From Sporomusa sp. KB1 (GTDB lineage Bacteria; Bacillota; Negativicutes; Sporomusales; Sporomusaceae), in the NCBI RefSeq assembly GCF_007830295.1, contig NZ_VLKC01000002.1, forward strand, positions 4,385,157-4,449,156: a DNA stretch of 64,000 bases, given 5' to 3'. The notes under the pieces were generated by a model, which had not been told where the DNA came from, ran no database searches, and saw only the letters and a list, made by a program, of their open reading frames with translations. Positions 53,872-62,155 of this stretch are shown here, piece after piece (the stretch's first letter is position 1; every line of letters begins with the position of its first letter). A program made the translations under genes and the position numbers.

Positions 53872-54876
53872 ATGACAAATACACAAGATATCTTAACTCA
53901 ACATATTTATCCGCTTCTGCCGCCCCACCTGTCGAAAATACTGATGGCAGTACCTGTCAGCTTGCTGGCTAAAGTAACTGAAATCCGCATTAGAGCAAAT
54001 CAGCCGTTACTATTAGTATTAGGTAACCATGACGTTATGATAGATGTCTTTGGACAGGCAACCAGCCAATCTCAGGCTTACTATTGCACCATTCAAGATT
54101 TGCTTAAGACCTTTCAGCTGCTATGTAAAAACTCCGTATATGCTTTTGAGCCGGAATTAAGGCAAGGATACCTGACCATCAAGGGCGGTCACCGGGTTGG
54201 TTTGGCAGGACAGGCAACGGCTTTTAATGGAACGGTTAAAACACTTACCCATATTAGTTCACTCAATATTCGTTTAGCCAGAGCTATACCTGGCTGCGCT
54301 GATATTATTTTGCCTTTTGTCATTGATAGTGTTAGCCGAAGAATATATAATATCTTACTTATTTCGCCGCCACGCTGTGGCAAAACAACAATCTTGCGGG
54401 ATTTAATTCGTCAGTTGAGCACTGGTAAAGCGACGTTAGGCATTGTGGGCGTACAAATTGGTCTTGTTGATGAACGATCAGAAATTGCTGCCTGCGAAAA
54501 TGGTATTCCCAGTATCGACCTGGGTCCCCGGGTTGATGTGCTGGATGCTTGTCCTAAGGCGAGCGGATTATTAATGCTTATCCGCTCAATGGCGCCGGAA
54601 GTAATAGCAACAGACGAATTGGGCCGGGCAGAGGATGCTGCTGCAGTGCGGGAAGCGATTCATGCCGGCGTAAGTGTGCTGGCCACTGTTCATAGCCGGA
54701 CAATAAACGAACTGCGTGAACGTCCCTATATTGGTGAATTGGTACAACAAAGAATGTTTGATCGCTATGTTATCTTGAGCAACCGTTTAGGACCGGGAAC
54801 AATTGAAGAAATAGTTGATTCCCGTTTGGAAAAGATAGTATATGTTTGTTCAAATGAGGTGAGAGAATGTGGCTAA
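53872..54876 (+). CDS. spoIIIAA: Stage III sporulation protein AA (ATPase)
   Basis: SpoIIIAA is the secretion-type ATPase of the SpoIIIA-SpoIIQ channel between mother cell and forespore. The 334 residues show Walker A PPRCGKTT (about 166-173), a VDERSEIA block, and Walker B EVIATDELGRAED (about 242-250), with the SCP/R3H-like N-terminal part before. It opens the eight-gene operon and overlaps spoIIIAB by 10 bp. Confidence 0.96.
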   Translation: MTNTQDILTQHIYPLLPPHLSKILMAVPVSLLAKVTEIRIRANQPLLLVLGNHDVMIDVFGQATSQSQAYYCTIQDLLKTFQLLCKNSVYAFEPELRQGYLTIKGGHRVGLAGQATAFNGTVKTLTHISSLNIRLARAIPGCADIILPFVIDSVSRRIYNILLISPPRCGKTTILRDLIRQLSTGKATLGIVGVQIGLVDERSEIAACENGIPSIDLGPRVDVLDACPKASGLLMLIRSMAPEVIATDELGRAEDAAAVREAIHAGVSVLATVHSRTINELRERPYIGELVQQRMFDRYVILSNRLGPGTIEEIVDSRLEKIVYVCSNEVRECG

Positions 54877-55385
54877 AGATTTTGGGCAGTCTGTTGATTG
54901 TTGTCGCCGGCACAGCTATGGGCTTTAGTGTCGCGGCACGCTATGCTGAGCGTCCGCGCCAAATCCGGCAGCTAATCAGTTGTTTGTCGGCCTTAAAATC
55001 GCACATTAATTATGCAGCAATACCGTTGCCGGAAGCTTTGTCGCAATGTACCTCAGGTATTGCCGGGCCAGTAGCGGACTTTTTTCACACGATGTCATTA
55101 CTGCTACTCAATAATGGTTGGTTAACACCGCAGGCTGCTATGGATCAGGCTCTAATCGAAGCAAAACAGCTTGTTTTAAATCAGCCCGAACGGGAAATTC
55201 TTGCAGTATTTAGCGCTAATCTTGGCAGTATGGACCGCGAGGAACAGCATAAGTCGCTGGAATTGGTCCAGGAGCAATTATCCAGGATTCAATATGAAGC
55301 GGAAAAGCTTTGTGAGCAGAACGTCAAGATGTATCGATATTTAGGGCTCTGCAGCAGCTTAGCAATAGTCATAATTTTAGTGTAA
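54867..55385 (+). CDS. spoIIIAB: Stage III sporulation protein AB
   Basis: A 172-residue membrane protein resembling type II secretion GspF. It has one helix at each end (about 4-22 and 155-171) and a cytoplasmic helical domain with RQLISCLSALKSHINY between them. It is a component of the SpoIIIA complex. The start overlaps spoIIIAA, and spoIIIAC follows after a 90-bp gap. Confidence 0.94.
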   Translation: MWLKILGSLLIVVAGTAMGFSVAARYAERPRQIRQLISCLSALKSHINYAAIPLPEALSQCTSGIAGPVADFFHTMSLLLLNNGWLTPQAAMDQALIEAKQLVLNQPEREILAVFSANLGSMDREEQHKSLELVQEQLSRIQYEAEKLCEQNVKMYRYLGLCSSLAIVIILV

Positions 55386-55475
55386 CGATATATTCCGCAG
55401 TAACGAAGTGTACAGGCGCAAAAAATCTTTAATGCGTTGTATATAGCATTTGTCTGGCATAGGAGGGAAATGGAA

Positions 55476-55673
55476 ATGGGAATTGATGTATTGTTTAAAA
55501 TTGCTGGGGTAGGTATCTTAATTTCTGTTTTTCATACAGCGTTAAAGCAAGCCGGCAAAGAAGATATGGCTCACTTATGCACGCTTGCCGGTTTTGCGCT
55601 AGTGTTATTATGGGTTGTACAATTGTTGGGGCGATTGTTTACCACGGTACAGGATGTATTTAAGCTGTTCTAA
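55476..55673 (+). CDS. spoIIIAC: Stage III sporulation protein AC
   Basis: A 65-residue protein with two membrane helices (IAGVGILISVFHTAL and LAGFALVLLWVVQLLG), typical for SpoIIIAC. It forms part of the channel with AD and AE. The ATG at 55476 is 8 nt after AGGAGGG; ATG 55470 is too close to it. Confidence 0.92.
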   Translation: MGIDVLFKIAGVGILISVFHTALKQAGKEDMAHLCTLAGFALVLLWVVQLLGRLFTTVQDVFKLF

Positions 55674-55687
55674 GGGGTGTAAGCACC

Positions 55688-56074
55688 ATGGAAATCATCC
55701 AGATTATCGGGTTGGGACTTGTTGTTACCTTGTTGATTTTAATTATTAAACAACAACGCCCCGAACTGGCTGTACAGCTCGGGCTTACACTATCAGCGAT
55801 TATTTTTTTAATGGTACTAAGTAAGCTGAGTGTTGTGCTTGATTTATTTCGTGATTTAGCAGAAAAGGCCAATATCAGTCAGATGTACCTGAATACTATT
55901 CTTAAAATCATCGGTATCGCTTATGTAACTGAATTTGGCGCTCAAGTCTGTCGTGATGCTGGTGAAGGTGCAGTTGCCGGCAAAATTGAGTTTGCTGGTA
56001 AAATTCTTGTAATGGTCCTGGCAGTACCGATCATTGCATTAGTATTAGATACCATCGTAAGACTCATTCCTTAA
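55688..56074 (+). CDS. spoIIIAD: Stage III sporulation protein AD
   Basis: A 128-residue protein with about four membrane helices. The central AYVTEFGAQVCRDAGEGAVAGKIEFAGK region is the family hallmark, seen here as IAYVTEFGAQVCRDAGEGAV followed by AGKIEFAGKI. Member of the channel complex, 14 bp downstream of spoIIIAC and 12 bp before AE. Confidence 0.95.
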   Translation: MEIIQIIGLGLVVTLLILIIKQQRPELAVQLGLTLSAIIFLMVLSKLSVVLDLFRDLAEKANISQMYLNTILKIIGIAYVTEFGAQVCRDAGEGAVAGKIEFAGKILVMVLAVPIIALVLDTIVRLIP

Positions 56075-56086
56075 GGTGGAATGCGC

Positions 56087-57244
56087 ATGAAAAAAGGTAT
56101 ACTCGCGCTTTTGTTTATCTTATGCAGTAATATTGCCTGGGCGGCACCTGATGTCACCCCGGAATTGCCTATTGAGCTGCTGGATGGTTCATCAGTTAAT
56201 AATATTAACCATTTTATTCAGGAAATTAATAAGGAACTGAATGAAGATATCCCCATTTTAACTGCAGCAACAATTAAAGATATTGCTACCAAAGGTCTGG
56301 ATTTTAACTGGCAGACAATGAGTACTACCATTCTCTCTTGTTTGTTTAAAGAATTGGCAACAAATATTCATCTTATGGGCAAGTTGTTATTTTTAGCGGT
56401 ACTATGCGCACTGTTACAAAATCTGCAAAATTCATTTGAGCAATCGTCAATCTCGTTATTAGCGTATAGTGTGTGTTTTATTTTTTTATGTGTAATTTCC
56501 CTGGGTGCTTTTTATAACGGGCTAACACTTGCGCGGGAAACGGTCGGTACTATGGTCGGATTTATGGAGGCGCTGCTGCCGCTTTTATTATCCTTGTTAG
56601 CTGGGGTTGGAGCATTAACCTCGGCGGCGCTTTTAACCCCGCTTATGCTGCTGGTTGTTAGTGTAATAAGTGTCATTGTGAAAGATGTTGTTTTGCCGTT
56701 ACTATTCTTAACCGCTGTTTTAGAGTGTGTAAACTATCTTTCCGGCACATATCGGCTCAGTAATTTGACCGGAGTACTAAAACAGGCCGGAATGATGATT
56801 CTCGGCTTCGTGTTGGTAGTATTTATTGGCATCGTTAGTATTCAGGGTGTTGCCGGCAGTATCGCTGATGGTTTGACTTTACGGACAGCCAAATATGCTA
56901 CAGCAACCTTTATACCGGTTGTCGGCAAAATGTTTGCTGATACCGTTGAACTGGTTATGGGAGCATCGCTGATACTAAAAAATGCTGTGGGTATCTTTGG
57001 TGTGGTAGCTATTGCTTTACTGTGTGCACTACCACTTATTAAGCTTTTTTCGCTGATCGTAGTTATGAAGATAGCAGGAGCATTGATTCAGCCTATGGGT
57101 GATGAGAAAATGGCAAAGTGTCTTGATGCCATGGGAAACAATCTAGTATTAGTTTTTGCCGCATTACTTACTGTAGTCTTAATGTTTTTTTTGCTAGTTA
57201 CCATGATTATTGCTGCTGGCAGTGTTGCCATGATGCTTCGATAG
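56087..57244 (+). CDS. spoIIIAE: Stage III sporulation protein AE
   Basis: The 385-residue protein has a signal-like N-terminus (MKKGILALLFILCSNIAWA) and about eight membrane helices in the C-terminal two thirds. A soluble segment of about 70 residues precedes them. It is the largest membrane subunit of the feeding-tube channel. The ATG at 56087 is favoured over 56081 because AAGGTGGA precedes it. Confidence 0.94.
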   Translation: MKKGILALLFILCSNIAWAAPDVTPELPIELLDGSSVNNINHFIQEINKELNEDIPILTAATIKDIATKGLDFNWQTMSTTILSCLFKELATNIHLMGKLLFLAVLCALLQNLQNSFEQSSISLLAYSVCFIFLCVISLGAFYNGLTLARETVGTMVGFMEALLPLLLSLLAGVGALTSAALLTPLMLLVVSVISVIVKDVVLPLLFLTAVLECVNYLSGTYRLSNLTGVLKQAGMMILGFVLVVFIGIVSIQGVAGSIADGLTLRTAKYATATFIPVVGKMFADTVELVMGASLILKNAVGIFGVVAIALLCALPLIKLFSLIVVMKIAGALIQPMGDEKMAKCLDAMGNNLVLVFAALLTVVLMFFLLVTMIIAAGSVAMMLR

Positions 57245-57262
57245 GGGTTGGTAAAATAACAT

Positions 57263-57892
57263 ATGATCGCTTTCATTACAGTTTGGATAAAGGGCATTAT
57301 ATTTGTAGTATTGTTTGCCTCCTTTCTTGAACTTTTGTTACCTAATAACAGTATGCAACGCTTTGTTAGAGTAATTATGGGTTTATTCATCATGCTGGCG
57401 ATAGTAAATCCTATCATTGGTGTTATTGAGCATCAATTAACGGCTGATCAATTACCGGTACTGGCAGCACGAGCAGACAGTAACGTAGCTGCTGTCGATG
57501 TCTTACAGGCTACTAACAATGTTGCCGGAAAACGTGATCAATTGGCCCGTGATTTATATGTAAAAGATTTATCCAGACAAATTAGAGCAACTGTCATGGC
57601 CGTCGATGGTGTTGCTGATGCTAAAGCAGTAGTAACTATTGATAATGGCGATACTGGCACACCCCCAACTAGTAAAGGAATGGGTAAATTAAAAAATGTA
57701 GTGATATATATTGAACCAGGAATTACTGCCAGTGAACGAAAAATTTCCAAGGTTGCTGTCGGCGTTTCTATTCCTGAAGCGGCCCCTGAAGCAAAGAAAG
57801 TGCCTGCAGTGGTAGTAGATAAAGTTACCCGGGTAGTGACAGAACTCTATCAGCTTAGAGCTAGTCAAGTTGAAGTTAGGTGGATGAATTAA
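57263..57892 (+). CDS. spoIIIAF: Stage III sporulation protein AF
   Basis: A 209-residue protein with two N-terminal membrane helices (about 5-24 and 33-53) and an extracytoplasmic domain with a ring-building motif-like fold (about 90-205) containing VKDLSRQIRATVMAVDGV. It is thought to assemble in the intermembrane ring. It lies 18 bp after spoIIIAE. Confidence 0.92.
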   Translation: MIAFITVWIKGIIFVVLFASFLELLLPNNSMQRFVRVIMGLFIMLAIVNPIIGVIEHQLTADQLPVLAARADSNVAAVDVLQATNNVAGKRDQLARDLYVKDLSRQIRATVMAVDGVADAKAVVTIDNGDTGTPPTSKGMGKLKNVVIYIEPGITASERKISKVAVGVSIPEAAPEAKKVPAVVVDKVTRVVTELYQLRASQVEVRWMN

Positions 57893-57905
57893 GGAGGTTA
57901 AGGCT

Positions 57906-58523
57906 ATGAGTATGCAAGGAACTTTCCTGAAGGAATGGCTATCAGGAGCAAAAAAAGTTATGCCCAGCCAATTGCTGAAAGCTGGGGTAGTAAACGCCAG
58001 GCTGCTATGGCTGGGATTACTGGGAATTATCTTGCTGGTATTTGGCGGTGTCTATGAACCGTTTATTGCTACACCGAAACCAATTGTTCCCGTCGAAACT
58101 GTCAAAAATACGCCGGCGGTGAACCGTAGTTATGAAGAAGCTCTTGAGAGCAAGGTGGGCAATTTATTAGCGCAGATTAAAGGCGCAGGCGCGGTATCTG
58201 TAAGTATAACACTAGAAAGAAGCAGTAAGCAGGAGCATGCTCAAAATATCACCAAAGAAACAAAAACAATCCAAGAAAAAGATAATACCGGTGGTATCCG
58301 CACCACAACGGAAACGAAAGAATCGCAGCAAGTGTTATTAAGCAAAGAAAGTGGAGCTGATAAACCAGTAATGGTTCAAGAATATAAGCCTGTCATTAAA
58401 GGTGTACTGGTAGTGGCTGAGGGCGCCCAGGACTCAGCAGTTAAAGCCAATCTAACCAAAGCCATTGAAGCAGGTCTTGGAATTCCAGCCTATAAAATAA
58501 CTGTTTTGCCCCAAAGAAAGTGA
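57906..58523 (+). CDS. spoIIIAG: Stage III sporulation protein AG
   Basis: A 205-residue protein with one membrane helix (about 34-52) and a soluble domain. The EAALESKVGNLL-type segment appears as YEEALESKVGNLLAQIKGAG, and VLVVAEGAQDSAVKANLTKA lies near the end. In Bacillus SpoIIIAG forms a large 30-mer ring in the intermembrane space. The RBS AAGGAGG precedes the ATG. Confidence 0.94.
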   Translation: MSMQGTFLKEWLSGAKKVMPSQLLKAGVVNARLLWLGLLGIILLVFGGVYEPFIATPKPIVPVETVKNTPAVNRSYEEALESKVGNLLAQIKGAGAVSVSITLERSSKQEHAQNITKETKTIQEKDNTGGIRTTTETKESQQVLLSKESGADKPVMVQEYKPVIKGVLVVAEGAQDSAVKANLTKAIEAGLGIPAYKITVLPQRK

Positions 58524-58534
58524 GGTTAAAAGAG

Positions 58535-59077
58535 ATGAAAATAATATCTGTTTTTTTCATAAACAAACTAGGAAAATTTGCCTCTTTGCTCGTAGTCTTA
58601 GGGATACTTTTACTGATAATCAGCGGTGCCTGGAACTACTACCAGGATATGCTTCAGGTCAGGGCTAACCGGTCTAATGCTATGCAGGTTACAAAGCAGG
58701 TATTTCCTGATCAAGTTGTACCGGTTATGGCTCCTGATTTTTTTACCGAGTATCGTCTGGAACGGGATAAAATACGCAGTGAACGGTCTGATCTTTTGCG
58801 AGAGATTATCCAGAATGCCCCCACCCAGGATACCAAACAACAAGCGCAGGAAACAATCCTCAAAATGACTTTGGAAAAACAGCGGGAAGTAGAAATGGAA
58901 AACCTGATTAAAGCAAAAGGGTTTACTGATGCGCTGGTCTTTGTTCGCGACAATTCGGTTAGCGCAGTAGTTAAGACAACGGCACTTACCCACGAAGAGG
59001 TTGTTCAGGTGGCCGAAGTAATCAGTCGTATTTCCGGGATCAAGCCTGGCGATATAACGATTAGTGCAAAACCATAA
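58535..59077 (+). CDS. spoIIIAH: Stage III sporulation protein AH
   Basis: The 180-residue protein has one membrane helix (about 13-32) and a soluble domain that in Bacillus pairs with SpoIIQ across the septum. The FTEYRLERDKIRSERSDLL and GFTDALVFVRDNSVSAVV blocks are typical. ATG 58535 is chosen over an upstream GTG because GAGGTTAAAAGAG lies before it. A terminator ends the operon. Confidence 0.93.
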   Translation: MKIISVFFINKLGKFASLLVVLGILLLIISGAWNYYQDMLQVRANRSNAMQVTKQVFPDQVVPVMAPDFFTEYRLERDKIRSERSDLLREIIQNAPTQDTKQQAQETILKMTLEKQREVEMENLIKAKGFTDALVFVRDNSVSAVVKTTALTHEEVVQVAEVISRISGIKPGDITISAKP

Positions 59078-59106
59078 CCACAGCATACGGCTATGGTTTA
59101 TTTTTC
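59068..59106 (+). terminator. Rho-independent terminator after spoIIIAH
   Basis: AAACCATA-CC pairs with GG-TATGGTTT around ACAGCATAC, followed by ATTTTT. It overlaps the stop codon. Confidence 0.75.
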
Positions 59107-59115
59107 TAACCAAAA

Positions 59116-59144
59116 TTGTAAAAGTGGAAAAAGCTTGGTATAAT
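59116..59144 (+). promoter_or_regulatory. Probable sigma-A promoter of the asp23 unit
   Basis: TTGTAA (59116-59121) and TATAAT (59139-59144) are separated by 17 bp, 71 bp before the asp23-like gene. Confidence 0.65.
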
Positions 59145-59215
59145 ATATAGTTATAAGATATCTGTCTCTCTATATAATAGTTAGTAGTATGTAGCTGAGC
59201 GTTAGGGGGGTTGGA

Positions 59216-59617
59216 GTGGAAAAGAAAGAACGCCTGGAAAAGACTGAGCATAATGATGTTGGTTCTATTCGGATAGCTGATGAAGTAGTTGGCATAATTG
59301 CCGGACTTGCAGCAACAGAGGTAGCTGGTGTTGCTGGCATGAGCGCTGGCTTAGTTGGCGGTATTGCTGAAATGCTGGGCAAGAAAAACCTTTCAAAAGG
59401 TGTTAAGGTTGAGGTCGGCGAACGGGAAGCAGCTGTTGATCTATATATCATTGTTGAATATGGTGTCCGCATACCGGATGTAGCCTTACGGGTCCAGGAA
59501 AATGTTAAGCGCGGCATTGAGTCTATGACTGGTCTTGATGTTGTTGAGGTTAATATTCATGTTCAAGGCGTAGGTTTTGCCGCAGAAGGTAAAGAAGAAG
59601 ATATTAGGGTAAGATAA
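59216..59617 (+). CDS. Asp23/Gls24 family envelope stress protein
   Basis: The 133-residue protein matches the Asp23/YloU domain: GSIRIADEVVGIIAGLAATE, EVAGVAGMSAG-like segment, VEVGEREAAVDLYIIVEYG and VNIHVQGVGF. Asp23 proteins attach to the membrane through AmaP and respond to cell-wall stress. The start is GTG after AGGGGGG. amaP-like and DUF2273 genes follow, the standard set. Confidence 0.92.
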   Translation: MEKKERLEKTEHNDVGSIRIADEVVGIIAGLAATEVAGVAGMSAGLVGGIAEMLGKKNLSKGVKVEVGEREAAVDLYIIVEYGVRIPDVALRVQENVKRGIESMTGLDVVEVNIHVQGVGFAAEGKEEDIRVR

Positions 59618-59666
59618 TTTAGGGTAAGATAATTAGGATTAGGAAAGGCCAAAGAAAGGAGACGCT

Positions 59667-60206
59667 ATGGGAATCATTGACCGCATCATTTTATCAATTT
59701 ACACATTTTTACTGGCATTCTTGTCAATTGTCGTTATTCTCCTGTCTTTACGCCTTATTCCTTTGGAAGTGGCGGGGACGAGCCTTGCCTATGTATATGG
59801 TCAATGGGAAGCTTCGCTGGTTGGAGCCGTTTTTTTTCTGGTAAGTATCAGACTGCTTTTGGCTGGCCTTCGTTCCCGCAAAGTGAAAGATACCATTGTT
59901 CACCATAATGACATAGGAGATGTGCATATTTCTCTTACAGCTGTAGAAAATCTGGTAGAGAAGGTAGCACGGCATATTCGAGGCGTACGCGGTATTAAGG
60001 TCAAAGTTTCGCTAGTTGGGCAGGAAATAACGGTGAAGTTAAACGCTGTCGTAAGCCCGGAAAGTCATGTTCCAACAGTTGCCAGCGACATTCAGAGTCG
60101 TGTACATGAATACATAAAAAATACGGTTGGTATTGAATTAGCCGATGTGCAAGTCATGGTAGAGAACATTAGCAATGATTTCAAAACTAAGCAGCGTGTT
60201 GAATAG
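59667..60206 (+). CDS. amaP: Alkaline shock response membrane anchor protein AmaP
   Basis: A 179-residue protein with two N-terminal membrane helices (about 6-28 and 45-65) and an Asp23-like C-terminal domain (DVHISLTAVENLVEKVARH, VKVSLVGQEITVKLNA). It tethers Asp23 to the membrane. It lies between the Asp23 and DUF2273 genes. Confidence 0.88.
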   Translation: MGIIDRIILSIYTFLLAFLSIVVILLSLRLIPLEVAGTSLAYVYGQWEASLVGAVFFLVSIRLLLAGLRSRKVKDTIVHHNDIGDVHISLTAVENLVEKVARHIRGVRGIKVKVSLVGQEITVKLNAVVSPESHVPTVASDIQSRVHEYIKNTVGIELADVQVMVENISNDFKTKQRVE

Positions 60207-60217
60207 GGGTGGCAGCA

Positions 60218-60445
60218 TTGAATTCTAAACTCTTGGAGGAAATCTGGCAACAACATAACGGTAAACTTCTAGGGGTAGTATTCGGTTTCGTCTTTGGCAT
60301 CCTCGTCATATCTTTTGGTTTTTTCCGTACACTATTTGTAGTTTTGTGTGCTGTAGTTGGTTATATTGTTGGTAAACGTATTGATCAAAAAGAAGATATT
60401 CTGGAAATACTGGACAAGCTGCTGCCGCCAGGTTATAATCGGTAG
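60218..60445 (+). CDS. DUF2273 family membrane protein
   Basis: A 75-residue protein with two membrane helices around LLGVVFGFVFGILVISFG and TLFVVLCAVVGYIVGKRID. It is the third usual member of the Asp23-AmaP cluster. TTG 60218 is preferred because AGGGGTGG lies before it; GTG 60209 is an alternative that adds three residues. Confidence 0.85.
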   Translation: MNSKLLEEIWQQHNGKLLGVVFGFVFGILVISFGFFRTLFVVLCAVVGYIVGKRIDQKEDILEILDKLLPPGYNR

Positions 60446-60468
60446 TTGCTGAAAGAAAGAGGGAAATT

Positions 60469-60882
60469 ATGAGTCGCAGAAAAGCCCGTGAGATGGCTGT
60501 CCAAGCACTATTTCAATTAGATTTTAACTCCGGTGCTACCAGTGATGAAGCACTTAATTCTGTACTTAGTGAGCGGGAAGATACCAATGAGACTACCAGA
60601 CTTTATGCCCAGTCATTGGTGGAAGGGACTAAGCAAAACCTTGCAGCAATTGATGAATATATATCCGATTTGTCACGGGAATGGAAAATTGACCGTATGG
60701 CTGGCGTTGACCGCAATATAGCCAGAATGGCTATTTATGAAATGAAATATAGTCCGGAACCTATGCAGCCAGGTGTTGCGATAAATGAAGCGGTCGAACT
60801 GGCTAAAACTTTTGGCACTGAGGATTCAAGCCGCTTTATTAATGGTATTTTAGGGTCAATTGTAAAAAATAAAGAGTTATGA
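60469..60882 (+). CDS. nusB: Transcription antitermination protein NusB
   Basis: NusB binds boxA RNA with NusE (S10) and promotes rRNA antitermination. The 137 residues show RRKAREMAVQALFQLDFN at the start and the C-terminal INEAVELAKTFGTEDSSRFI with INGILGSI. It overlaps the next gene by 4 bp. Confidence 0.96.
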   Translation: MSRRKAREMAVQALFQLDFNSGATSDEALNSVLSEREDTNETTRLYAQSLVEGTKQNLAAIDEYISDLSREWKIDRMAGVDRNIARMAIYEMKYSPEPMQPGVAINEAVELAKTFGTEDSSRFINGILGSIVKNKEL

Positions 60883-61841
60883 TGAATGTTGTATTAGGGA
60901 TAGATACCAGCTGCTATACTACTTCAGTGGCAATACTTGATGAACAGGGTCAGCTAATTGCTGATTGCCGGCGAATATTATCGGTCAAAGCAGGGAAGCG
61001 CGGCCTGCAGCAATCAGAGATGGTATTTCAGCACACGCGCAATTTGCCTGAACTTTTTCTGCAGGCCTGGCCAGACAAACCTATATGTTTTACAGCGATT
61101 GGGGTCTCGGCTTTTCCACGGCCATTGCCTGATTCCTATATGCCTGCTTTTCTGGTAGGTGAAGGCTATGCCAAAGTGCTGGCTCTGAGCCAGGATATAC
61201 CGCTTTATCGTATTAGCCATCAGGAAAATCATGTTTTTGCCGGACTCTGGTCTGCTGGCGGCCCTGTTGCTTCCAGCTTTTTAGCTGTTCATTTATCGGG
61301 AGGTACAACAGAAATTGTCCGGGTAGCTAACAATGCAAGCGCACCTGACTCACGGCGTCTGTCTATTGATATTCTGGGCGGCACGAGAGACATTCATGCC
61401 GGGCAACTGGTCGACCGTATCGGAGTTCTTCTAGGTTTAACGTTTCCTGCAGGTCCTCGCCTGGAAGCATTAGCGGCAGAGAGCCATGAGCAGGCTATTA
61501 AAATTCCCCTAACGGTACGGGAAGCCTGTGTTAGTTTTGCCGGCCCGGAGACCCATATTCGCAAATTAGCAGCACAAGGTATAGCTCCAGCGATAATTGC
61601 CGCTAGCGTCGAACTATGTATTGCCAAGGCAGTGACAGCGATGATAAAACAGGCTATCTCCCGCACTGGGCTTACTGATGTATTGCTGGTTGGCGGCGTA
61701 ACTGCCAATCAGTTTATCAGAAAATATCTCTGCGATCAGCTGGCAGAACCCTTGCATGCCAAATTGTATTTTCCTCAACCTGGTTATAGTCCTGACAATG
61801 CAACTGGTGCTGCTTATTTTGCCTTAACCAGCCAGTATTAG
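60879..61841 (+). CDS. TsaD/Kae1-like paralog of unknown substrate
   Basis: A 320-residue protein of the Kae1/Qri7/TsaD superfamily. GIDTSCYTTSVAILD at the start holds the nucleotide-binding phosphate-1 motif, and the metal-type HxxxH pair is His114 and His118 in SHQENH. The usual SGGHT motif is replaced by SGGTTEI near 145, and the C-terminal LLVGGVTANQFIRKYL and YSPDNATGAAYFAL remain. True TsaD is normally encoded elsewhere with tsaB/tsaE, none of which is here. A TsaD paralog between nusB and xseA recurs in clostridia with no known role. Its role in tRNA t6A is doubtful. Confidence 0.75.
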   Translation: MMNVVLGIDTSCYTTSVAILDEQGQLIADCRRILSVKAGKRGLQQSEMVFQHTRNLPELFLQAWPDKPICFTAIGVSAFPRPLPDSYMPAFLVGEGYAKVLALSQDIPLYRISHQENHVFAGLWSAGGPVASSFLAVHLSGGTTEIVRVANNASAPDSRRLSIDILGGTRDIHAGQLVDRIGVLLGLTFPAGPRLEALAAESHEQAIKIPLTVREACVSFAGPETHIRKLAAQGIAPAIIAASVELCIAKAVTAMIKQAISRTGLTDVLLVGGVTANQFIRKYLCDQLAEPLHAKLYFPQPGYSPDNATGAAYFALTSQY

Positions 61842-61914
61842 TGACCATATAAACTCACCATGGCCACCTTTCTTGCATAGAATACAAAAAGGTTATAGGC
61901 CTGGAGGTGACACT

Positions 61915-62052
61915 ATGGTACCTTATATTCTGTCAGGTGCGTTAATTGGCGCAGTTATTGGACATCTAATTCCCCCTGGGTATTTTTTCTGGTTCGTGGT
62001 GGGAAGTGTCGGTGGCTATGCAGCGCAACGATATTTTGGCACCCGCTTTTAG
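61915..62052 (+). CDS. 45-residue small membrane protein
   Basis: The ATG lies 4 nt after a strong CTGGAGGTGA box. The product MVPYILSGALIGAVIGHLIP, then PGYFFWFVVGSVGGYAAQRY and FGTRF, forms two short glycine-rich membrane helices. I recognise no family. The gene stands between the TsaD-like gene and xseA and has its own terminator downstream. The RBS and compact helical design support it being real. Confidence 0.55.
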   Translation: MVPYILSGALIGAVIGHLIPPGYFFWFVVGSVGGYAAQRYFGTRF

Positions 62053-62097
62053 GGAATAAAAACAAAAGCCGGGCAGAAGGCTTTCAAAACTCTTTAG

Positions 62098-62122
62098 CCA
62101 GACTTATGTCTGGTTTTTTTTC
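62098..62122 (+). terminator. Rho-independent terminator before xseA
   Basis: CCAGAC pairs with GTCTGG around TTAT and is followed by a run of nine T. Confidence 0.88.
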
Positions 62123-62155
62123 CTCAGCAGAAAGTAAAAAATATGGAGTATTTTT

